Shown here: positions 1 through 6,891 of the stretch, one piece after another
Layout of the letters: each line of letters opens with the position of its first letter
Numbering within the stretch: the first letter of the stretch is position 1
Source: Psychroserpens luteolus
GTDB lineage: Bacteria; Bacteroidota; Bacteroidia; Flavobacteriales; Flavobacteriaceae
Direction: 5' to 3'
Assembly: GCF_021032705.1 (NCBI RefSeq)
Contig: NZ_JAHVXI010000001.1
Span: forward strand, 806,001-870,000
Length of the DNA: 64,000 nt
Notes under the pieces: generated by a model
Databases searched by the model: none
What the model was told of the DNA's origin: nothing
What the model saw: only the letters and a program-made list of their open reading frames with translations
Translations under genes and position numbers: made by a program

Positions 1-1465
1 CTTTACTTTTATAACGGTCTAAAGCCGAAATTAAATCAGAATAGTCAGAATTAATTTCATTATTTAATTGTTCTTCTTTTGCAACAGTAAGTGCATTAGC
101 AAACGCCTTTTCTGTTTGTGTTTCGAAGTTAAAGTTATTAGCATTTAAGAAATTTTTAAAATCACTAAAGTCTGAATCGGTCAAACTAAAATTTTCTAAA
201 TCTGTTATAGAATTCTTGTAATAATAGGCTGTAGCATATTTAAAAATAAGATTTTCATTAATAATGGCTTTAGTAATGGTGCTCAACTTTGTAGCATCCA
301 ATTCTAAATCTGGTTGCACGCCTCCACCATCATAAACAGTTCGTCCTTTTTTAGTTTTAAAGGCATTATAATTTTCTTGTTTAACGCGAGTAGCATTTCC
401 GTTTTCATCGCGATTCCAATAATCAAGAGCTTGAATACAACGTCCTGAAGGTGTATAATATCTTGAAATAGTGATTTTCATTTGCGTACCATAAGTAAGT
501 CGCTTAGGTCGCTGTACAAGACCTTTTCCAAAACTACGAGCGCCAACTACAACAGCACGATCTAAATCTTGTAAAGCTCCAGATACGATTTCACTTGCTG
601 AAGCACTAGCACCATCAATAAGTACAACTAAAGGAATTTCGGTATCTATAGGTTCTTTTGATGTGTAATAGGTTTTATTGTATTTTTTAACCTTTGATTT
701 TGTCGTCACCACAAGCTGGTTCTTTGGAACAAAAATATTAGTCACGTTAACCGCTTCTCTTAATAATCCTCCAGGATTACCACGTAGATCTAAAATTAAC
801 TTTTCTGCACCTTGATTTTTTAAAGCACGAAGCGCACTAATGGTTTCTGATGATGTTTTTTCATTAAACTTTCTAAGGACGATGTATCCAATATTATCAT
901 TAACCATAGAATAGTGTGGTACAGCATGAATATCTACAGCTTCTCTTTGTATGGTTGCTGTTTCGGTTTTTCCTTGTCTGATGTAAGTCACATTTACAGA
1001 AGTTCCAGCTGCACCTTGGAGTAGGTTTCCTGCGTCATCTTTAAAATCGGCAACCACAACATTATCAACCTTTATAATTTCGTCTCCAGCTTTGAGTCCA
1101 GCTTTATCAGCGGCATAATCTTTATAAGGTTCAACAATAACTAATTTATCTTTTAAGGTTAGCACATTTGCACCAATACCTGTATAATCACCAGCATTAT
1201 TTATTCGTGATGCTTCAACATCCTGTTCATTGTAATAATTAGTGTATGGATCTAGATCGGCAAGCATACTCTTAATTGCGGTATCCATGAGATCTCCAGG
1301 ATTGGTTTCATCTACATAGTTCATATTTAGCTCTTTAAAGAGCGTTGTAAATATTTCTATTTGTTTAGCAATTTCGAAAAAGTCGCTTTTAAAAGCGGTT
1401 CCACTAAAAAATACGGTGAATGCTAGTAGCGGAATTAAAATCCGTTTGTGTAGTAGTTTTCTCAT
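1..1465 (-). CDS. S41 family C-terminal processing peptidase (partial, 3' end outside window)
   Basis: I translated the open minus frame from the ATG at 1465; it stays open to the window edge (about 488 codons). The N-terminus is a short basic stretch followed by a hydrophobic segment, so the protein is exported or anchored in the periplasm. A PDZ-like region follows (PYKDYAADKAGLKAGDEI), then the S41 core with GNPGGLLREAV and the catalytic-serine stretch IDGASASASEIVSGAL, then RSFGKGLVQ containing the lysine. These serine-lysine proteases (CtpA/Prc family) trim periplasmic or envelope proteins. The gene lies 12 bp downstream of rnpA on the same strand and probably shares its transcript. Family assignment is firm; substrate unknown. 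Confidence 0.93.
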   Translation of the reverse strand, partial: MRKLLHKRILIPLLAFTVFFSGTAFKSDFFEIAKQIEIFTTLFKELNMNYVDETNPGDLMDTAIKSMLADLDPYTNYYNEQDVEASRINNAGDYTGIGANVLTLKDKLVIVEPYKDYAADKAGLKAGDEIIKVDNVVVADFKDDAGNLLQGAAGTSVNVTYIRQGKTETATIQREAVDIHAVPHYSMVNDNIGYIVLRKFNEKTSSETISALRALKNQGAEKLILDLRGNPGGLLREAVNVTNIFVPKNQLVVTTKSKVKKYNKTYYTSKEPIDTEIPLVVLIDGASASASEIVSGALQDLDRAVVVGARSFGKGLVQRPKRLTYGTQMKITISRYYTPSGRCIQALDYWNRDENGNATRVKQENYNAFKTKKGRTVYDGGGVQPDLELDATKLSTITKAIINENLIFKYATAYYYKNSITDLENFSLTDSDFSDFKNFLNANNFNFETQTEKAFANALTVAKEEQLNNEINSDYSDLISALDRYKSK

Positions 1466-1477
1466 GATTTTAATCAT

Positions 1478-1858
1478 TTATTGTTGGGACACCTTTTTAG
1501 AAAAAGCATCTAAAAGTTCTTTCATTTTTGTTTCTATGGAATCAAAATCCGTTCCATCCTTACCAATGTACAAAATCATTAACGCATAAGACGATAAAAT
1601 GTTGTTAAAATACTCAGCTTTATTAAGGCGATAGGCTTCTCTAAGTAAGCGTTTGATACGATTTCTGTCTACAGCATTTTTAAAATGACGCTTACTTACA
1701 GAAACACCAGTTTTAAATTGAATAGCCTCCTCGTCAAATGTTGTTTCTAGATATACCAAACGCAACGGATAGGTAGAGATTGATTTTCCTTCAGAAAACA
1801 ACTGCTCTATCAGTTTTTTACTTTTAAGCTTTTCTTTTTTTGGATAAGAAAATGACAT
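1478..1858 (-). CDS. rnpA: Ribonuclease P protein component
   Basis: This 126-aa basic protein is the protein subunit of RNase P, which binds the catalytic RNA and helps remove 5' leaders from pre-tRNAs. It carries the family signature: the conserved RNR-type helix NRIKRLLREAYRLNK and an upstream VSVSKRHFKNAVDRN strand/loop. Length is normal for the family. In many bacteria rnpA sits beside rpmH; here it lies between an S24-type regulator (the stop of which is immediately adjacent, 0 bp) and an S41 peptidase, the latter being a common flavobacterial neighbour. The zero spacing implies co-transcription with the regulator, so rnpA may share the regulator's expression. Confidence 0.96.
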   Translation of the reverse strand: MSFSYPKKEKLKSKKLIEQLFSEGKSISTYPLRLVYLETTFDEEAIQFKTGVSVSKRHFKNAVDRNRIKRLLREAYRLNKAEYFNNILSSYALMILYIGKDGTDFDSIETKMKELLDAFSKKVSQQ

Positions 1859-2668
1859 CTAGTTTTTAGAGTTTTGTGATATGAGTTGTTGAAGGTCTAC
1901 AATTTGACTTTCTAATTGATGGAGTCTATCATAAACATCTACTGGTTCGGGCATTTGCTTTGAAGCGAACATTGTAACGTACCAAATCTCCATAATATCT
2001 TCGGCATTAATAGTGTATGTTGGATAATTACCGTCTTTATTATCACTTTTAAGGATCAATTTCCCACGTTCTTGAATACGGTTGATCACACGCTTTAAAA
2101 CAACACCATCATTTTTACTAATAATTACATAAACACGACCGTCTTTAATATCGTTAAAGTCTTCAACATAACGCCCAAAAACCATATCACCATCAAAAAA
2201 TGTACGCACCATAGAATTACCTTGTACCTCAAAACATCTAAACGTGCCATTTGATAGTTGCGGCATATGAAATGCTGGCAAGGTTTCAATATATTCGGCA
2301 TCGCCATAACCATCCAAGTATCCAGCTCGAGCTTTAGCAGGAACATATACTACATTTTCTTCACCTTGAGGTGTTGTAGAAATTACTTGTGGCATTCCAG
2401 AATATGTTGGAATATTTGGGAGTTCAGATTTTAACATCACCTTGCTTTTTCCGAAGAGATAATCAGGATTGATATCAAACTCATCAATAATCGCAGAAAG
2501 CACGTCATAACCTGGCTTTGTTTTTTTACGTGAGCCATCTTGTTGAGGCCTACCATTAACAATACTATCTATAGTAGTTCCGGTAACACCAATACGTTTA
2601 GAAAACGCATAATTATTTAAATGAAAATGGTTAATAATGGCGGTGATTTTCTCGTCGATCTGTTCCAT
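1859..2668 (-). CDS. XRE/S24 family (LexA/CI-like) transcriptional repressor
   Basis: This 269-aa protein has an N-terminal helix-turn-helix (about residues 8-70, with FSKRIGVTGTTIDSIVNG as recognition region) and a C-terminal S24 domain (about 110-235). The S24 dyad is visible: Ser152 in VQGNSMVRTFFDGD and Lys192 in GVVLKRV, spaced as in LexA/CI. An Ala-Gly pair (A115-G116, KARAGYLDG) 37 residues before the serine is a plausible autocleavage site. A short coiled coil ends the protein. Such repressors cleave themselves when RecA is activated by DNA damage. It is divergent from the large-protein/toxin operon starting at 3017, so it is the natural candidate repressor of that operon. It is also directly joined to rnpA, so a housekeeping role is possible. 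Confidence 0.88.
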   Translation of the reverse strand: MEQIDEKITAIINHFHLNNYAFSKRIGVTGTTIDSIVNGRPQQDGSRKKTKPGYDVLSAIIDEFDINPDYLFGKSKVMLKSELPNIPTYSGMPQVISTTPQGEENVVYVPAKARAGYLDGYGDAEYIETLPAFHMPQLSNGTFRCFEVQGNSMVRTFFDGDMVFGRYVEDFNDIKDGRVYVIISKNDGVVLKRVINRIQERGKLILKSDNKDGNYPTYTINAEDIMEIWYVTMFASKQMPEPVDVYDRLHQLESQIVDLQQLISQNSKN

Positions 2669-2693
2669 AATTTTAATATTGATACATCTAACT

Positions 2694-2737
2694 TTTTACA
2701 AAATAATTTTGCATTTTGTTTGTTTTAATTTGTAAAA
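2694..2737. promoter_or_regulatory. Candidate operator: TTTTACAAA / TTTGTAAAA inverted half-sites
   Basis: A perfect 9-bp inverted repeat, TTTTACAAA at 2694-2702 and TTTGTAAAA at 2729-2737, lies in the divergent region between the S24 repressor and the large-protein operon. The right half overlaps the spacer of the plus-strand promoter (2719-2750), where a bound repressor would block RNA polymerase. The 12-mer TTTGTAAAATGT at 2729-2740 recurs exactly at 10801-10812, beside the lysis-cassette promoter. Assignment to the S24 protein is inferred from position and repeat sharing. Confidence 0.5.
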
Positions 2738-2750
2738 TGTGTTATATTTG
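2719..2750 (+). promoter_or_regulatory. Bacteroidota promoter for the large-protein/toxin operon
   Basis: TTTG at 2719-2722, 20 bp of spacer, then TATATTTG at 2743-2750 match the Bacteroidota consensus TTTG-N19-21-TAnnTTTG. Transcription should begin near 2757, giving a leader of about 260 nt before the ATG at 3017. The same arrangement with the same spacing and the same -7 octamer appears at 10812-10843. Confidence 0.72.
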
Positions 2751-2756
2751 TACTCT

Positions 2757-3016
2757 ATTTAAATGCTAAGATACTAAAATTAGTTAAAAATCAAACATTT
2801 GTGTGATTTTATTAGCATTTTCTTCAGGTTTTAAATCACAAAGACGTCTTATTAAAATCTATGATGGTTACGTATTCAACAAAATGTTGGAATACGATGA
2901 AAGTTTATGCCTTAGTTATTAAGGCTTTACAATTGAGGTAAACTGTTAGAAAAGCGAAACGACAACAGTTCTTAATTGAACTTAATAAAACAAGTATAAA
3001 CTTTAAACAATTAAAA
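2757..3016 (+). promoter_or_regulatory. Long, heavily structured 5' leader RNA
   Basis: No convincing gene is present in the 348-bp gap 2669-3016. The leader holds a chain of perfect or near-perfect stems. AAATGCTAA at 2761-2769 pairs with TTAGCATTT at 2812-2820, with an inner AAAATCA/TGATTTT stem (2787-2793/2804-2810). The 10-bp palindrome AAGACGTCTT lies at 2841-2850. CGTATTCAAC (2871-2880) pairs with GTTGGAATACG (2886-2896, one bulged G). GCCTTA/TAAGGC lies at 2909-2914/2920-2925, and AACTGTT/AACAGTT at 2941-2947/2964-2970. None has a terminator U-tract. The first stem starts almost at the predicted transcript end, so it may protect the 5' end. It matches no riboswitch class I recognise. 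Confidence 0.5.
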
Positions 3017-6000
3017 ATGAGTACAGAAATTAAAAACACGCTCTTTCGATTTGTATCAATGAGAGCACCTGAATTAACAGATGACAATAAACCTCAAGAT
3101 GGGTTTGTTTTTAGAGATGAAGCTGTTAAAAAAGGAGAATTTGATGCAGCTGCAGCGACCTTAATCGATGCTACAGAAAAATGGCAAGCCATGAAAGTGG
3201 TTGCCAATTCATTTCAACCATTATCAGTGGATGGAATAAAAAAAATTGATACCAAACTATATGAAATATCCGTTTGGATCGCAAAACACCGACGATCTTA
3301 TAATATAGATGAACTTTTGAGGCTAATGGAAGGTGTTTCTAATCTCAAAGAAAATGAAGTTTTAGGGAGGTTATGGGACAATTTATTTTACCAAACACTA
3401 ACGCAGGAAACATTCTACGCGAAAGAAACAATTATTCAACTTTTAATTGCTAATCATGTGCTTTCTAATTATAAAGGCGATAATGACCAATTAAAAGATT
3501 TAATCAACGCTAAAGTTGTATTACCAAAAGCTTTATTTGGAGATGGCGACATTGACAAAGGAAGCCAAGAAAAGAAAATTGCAACAAAAGACACGCAAAC
3601 AGTTAAGTCGGTTCCAACAGGTTCAATGGCAAGACAGCAACGTATTGCCCAAGCAGAATTACACAACCAAGAGTTAGCGTTACTATCTAAAGAATTAAAG
3701 CGTGTTGAAAAGGCGTATCAAAAAGAAAAGTCTAAGGCTTTAGAAGTTGCTCAAAAAGATTATCAAAAACAGATTAAACCTATTTTAGATCAATACACAA
3801 TAGATATTGAAAATGAAAAGAAAAGATGGTGCGGAATAAAAGACCCAAATGTTGATTATGACCCAAATGATCCTTGTAATCAACCCGATTCAATACCCGA
3901 ACCAGAGTTGCCAGAATTTACATTTGAGTTCAAAAAAGAATTAGATTACGAGTATTTACAATCTAAATTAAGTCCAGAAAGTTTCGAAACGCTTTCTGAT
4001 TTGATAGCTTCAACTTCTGGAGAAACTCCAGGTGTTATGGAACGTATTGAGCAATCTTCATTTGATACATTTGCAGAAGATTATGAAGGCTTTACAGATA
4101 TTGATGGACATATACAAGAAGTCATTTCTGGAAACGACGATACTATTGTAGAAAACACTGAAGACGAAGGAACAACACTTGTAAGTGTTGGCGGTGTTAT
4201 TATCCCTGTGGATACCACAAACACGTCACCTGATTTTAGTTTTCAATTGTGTTCTAAGGCAGTAAGAAAATTATTTTTACCAACGATTCATAATGCAGAT
4301 CTATCCATTGTTGTTCCAGATGCATCATGGCAAGTAGCAAGCTTTGATTATACTTTACAGCGAACAGATGAAGATTTTACTAATAATGGCGAAATCTCTT
4401 ATATGACTGTTAGATTAGGAAATACTATTTTCTTAAGAAATATGGATATTGGAGCACCACGTCATTCAGATCAACCGCAGTTAGTATCATTTTCTGGAAC
4501 GATCACATTTACAAATGGCGTCGTGAAAACTATTACCACACCAGATTTTGTGCTAAGAACATGTACTTCAGGTATGTTAATTGGTGACATTGTAGATCCA
4601 AATGATGGTGACGATAGCAATCCTCCAAATCCTGGTACATCTAACGAAACCCCTTTTGTACCAAGCGGTTTCGGTGTAAAACAATTAGGTATTGCCGATT
4701 ATAACAAAGTAGAGCAATCTACCCAAGGTTATGTTGAAGGTGATGTAGCACATATTGAAAACGTGATGGCGCGTGAGTTTAAGGAGCGTAGCACAAGACG
4801 TTTACGACGCAAAGAAGATACGCTTACAAGTTCTACAGAAACCGAAAGAGAACAACTCACAGACACGACGTCAACAGAACGTTTTGAAATGCAAAATGAA
4901 GTGTCTAAAGTGATTGCAAATAGTAAAGATTTTAGTGCTTCGGCTGGTGTTAATTATAGTCCTACAGATAGTCTTCAATTATTTGCGAATGCTAATTATG
5001 CAACACATAATTCTAAAGAGCAAAGCACATTACAAGCGGTGACGAACTCTAAAGATATTACTGAACGTGCACTTGATAGAATCGTAACTAAAGTTAAAGA
5101 AGAACGTATCGAGAAGATCGTAGAGGAGTTTGAAGAAAACAACGCACATGGTTTTGATAACCGAAAAGGCGATAAGCATGTTGTAGGTGTATTCCGTTGG
5201 GTAGATAAAGTCTTTAAAAACCAAATTGTAAATTATGGTAAACGCTTGATGTTTGAATTCATGGTACCTCAACCAGGAAAATTGCATAAATTAGGCATGA
5301 GAGGAGCAGATAATCAAAACGAAAATGGGTTAATTGAACCTACAGATCCTAGAACATCTACAACTCAAAATCTTAAAGATTTTACGATGCTTACCGATGC
5401 AAAATTGAAATATTGGGCAGGAAAGTACAATGTGGAGCACGATGCAAAACCTAAACAGTATATTTCTGTTGGAGAATCATTTAATATCAACCTAACTGGA
5501 GGATCATCTTTAGCGCATACCGAATCTAATTCTGGTAATGGTAAAATTAAAATCCCTGAAGGATATAAAGCATTTTATGCTACAGGTATTTTTAATGCTT
5601 CGAGTGATTATGACACCCAAGGAAATATCTTATCATTAACTATTGGGAATGCTACCGATAAATTTACTGGGCGTTTCTTAAGTCGAACATTAACTTTAAA
5701 TCAAAGTATTAATGACTATGTGAATGAAGTTCCAGTATCTTATACTTTAGGAAACCATATTAGTGGTGATGTATCTGCATCTGTAAAATGTGAATTAACA
5801 ACCGAGTATGAGAATAAGTGGAAACAAGAAACCTTTAAAGCAATTATTGATGCTTATGAAGATGCGCTAGCTGCATTTAATGAAAAGCTAGCTGAAGAAA
5901 AAGCAAATGGCATTGAAATTAAAGGAACAAATCCAGGATTCTATCGTGAGTTTGAAAATAAAATCTTACGTAAAAACTGTATTTCTTATTTAATAGATCA

Positions 6001-6751
6001 AAACCCAAGTGCACAAAACACCTACGGAAAGTCTAATTTATTTTCAACTACAGGTGGTGGAGCAGCAACCTTTGGTAACCTTGAGGTTAATGTCAATCAA
6101 GCCTTAGATAACTACGCAGCATTTGTGAAGTTTATGGAGCAAGCTTTTGAGTGGGATATTATGTCTTACAACCTATACCCTTACTATTGGGGCAATCGTC
6201 AAGATTGGACAAGCTTGTACCAATACGATGAGTCTAACGATCCATTATTTAGAAACTTCATGCAATCAGGAATGGCTAGAGTTATTGTAACAGTACGTCC
6301 TGGCTTTGAAGAAGCGGTTCGTTATTACATGCAAACTGGTCAGATCTGGAATGGTGGCGAAGTTCCTGTGATAGAAGATGAGTTGTACTTATCTATTGTT
6401 GATGAATTACGTCAGCCACAAGGCGAGAAATTAGGCAAAGCTTGGGCAACTAGAGTACCAACAGCACTTACCATTTTACAAGCACAAAGTATTGGCTTAA
6501 ACGTCAATAAAGCATTGCCATATCTTGATGATCTTTCTGATTTTGAAAACCCAGATGAGGTACCACGATCGCAACAGTTTGAACTCAACGATGCCGAGAT
6601 TGGTATTTCTGAAAGTGACGGCGAACGCCATATTGAGAACATCGATATTGTGAATGGTAATCTTCAGTTAAATACCGATGATAACCCAAGACAAGTGGTT
6701 GCACAGATCTCTATTGAAGCACTTAAAAATGCAATAGACCAGGTCGTATAA
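3017..6751 (+). CDS. Large unrecognised protein (1244 aa), first gene of toxin/lysis locus
   Basis: I do not recognise a named family. Visible parts: an N-terminal helical region (1-200); a charged coiled coil (about 204-270, KELKRVEKAYQKEKSKALEVAQK); an acidic, Pro/Asp-rich linker (about 270-400); a beta-rich segment (about 400-520, LSIVVPDASWQVASFDYTLQ); and an Asp/Pro/Gly linker. A striking motif at 575-602 (GDVAHIENVMAREFKERS, then RRLRRKEDT) leads into a Thr/Glu-rich stretch. The C-terminal half is mixed alpha/beta with long helices and aromatic clusters. There is no signal peptide and no membrane segment, so the product is cytoplasmic until released. ATG at 3017 follows an A-rich leader typical of Bacteroidota. 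It is first in the operon, upstream of a toxin-like gene; a carrier, shell or scaffold role is inferred only. Confidence 0.8.
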   Translation: MSTEIKNTLFRFVSMRAPELTDDNKPQDGFVFRDEAVKKGEFDAAAATLIDATEKWQAMKVVANSFQPLSVDGIKKIDTKLYEISVWIAKHRRSYNIDELLRLMEGVSNLKENEVLGRLWDNLFYQTLTQETFYAKETIIQLLIANHVLSNYKGDNDQLKDLINAKVVLPKALFGDGDIDKGSQEKKIATKDTQTVKSVPTGSMARQQRIAQAELHNQELALLSKELKRVEKAYQKEKSKALEVAQKDYQKQIKPILDQYTIDIENEKKRWCGIKDPNVDYDPNDPCNQPDSIPEPELPEFTFEFKKELDYEYLQSKLSPESFETLSDLIASTSGETPGVMERIEQSSFDTFAEDYEGFTDIDGHIQEVISGNDDTIVENTEDEGTTLVSVGGVIIPVDTTNTSPDFSFQLCSKAVRKLFLPTIHNADLSIVVPDASWQVASFDYTLQRTDEDFTNNGEISYMTVRLGNTIFLRNMDIGAPRHSDQPQLVSFSGTITFTNGVVKTITTPDFVLRTCTSGMLIGDIVDPNDGDDSNPPNPGTSNETPFVPSGFGVKQLGIADYNKVEQSTQGYVEGDVAHIENVMAREFKERSTRRLRRKEDTLTSSTETEREQLTDTTSTERFEMQNEVSKVIANSKDFSASAGVNYSPTDSLQLFANANYATHNSKEQSTLQAVTNSKDITERALDRIVTKVKEERIEKIVEEFEENNAHGFDNRKGDKHVVGVFRWVDKVFKNQIVNYGKRLMFEFMVPQPGKLHKLGMRGADNQNENGLIEPTDPRTSTTQNLKDFTMLTDAKLKYWAGKYNVEHDAKPKQYISVGESFNINLTGGSSLAHTESNSGNGKIKIPEGYKAFYATGIFNASSDYDTQGNILSLTIGNATDKFTGRFLSRTLTLNQSINDYVNEVPVSYTLGNHISGDVSASVKCELTTEYENKWKQETFKAIIDAYEDALAAFNEKLAEEKANGIEIKGTNPGFYREFENKILRKNCISYLIDQNPSAQNTYGKSNLFSTTGGGAATFGNLEVNVNQALDNYAAFVKFMEQAFEWDIMSYNLYPYYWGNRQDWTSLYQYDESNDPLFRNFMQSGMARVIVTVRPGFEEAVRYYMQTGQIWNGGEVPVIEDELYLSIVDELRQPQGEKLGKAWATRVPTALTILQAQSIGLNVNKALPYLDDLSDFENPDEVPRSQQFELNDAEIGISESDGERHIENIDIVNGNLQLNTDDNPRQVVAQISIEALKNAIDQVV

Positions 6752-6853
6752 CACCTTAAACAATCCTTATCCAAAATAAGTTAGGCTGATATAAATCAGC
6801 AAAATTTTATCCTTCCGCGCTTTTTAGTGAAAGCGCGGAACAGGATAAGGTGT
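6751..6853 (+). promoter_or_regulatory. Intergenic RNA three-way junction with an alternative pairing
   Basis: CCTTATCC (6765-6772) pairs with GGATAAGG (6843-6850) and encloses two hairpins: GCTGAT/ATCAGC (6785-6790/6795-6800) and a perfect 11-bp stem TTCCGCGCTTT/AAAGCGCGGAA (6813-6823/6830-6840). A competing helix, ACACCTTA (6751-6758, overlapping the stop codon) with TAAGGTGT (6846-6853), uses the same 3' strand. No U-tract follows, so it is not an ordinary terminator. A processing site, a stability element or a switch between the two large genes would all fit. Confidence 0.5.
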
Positions 6854-6891
6854 GTTATAACGGAAACAGTTTAACAATTAAAAAGAAGATT

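Noticed and set aside
6850-6891. GTG at 6850 as start of the toxin-like gene
   Set aside because: It lies within the 3' strand of the upstream RNA helix; the ATG at 6892 has a more typical A-rich leader.
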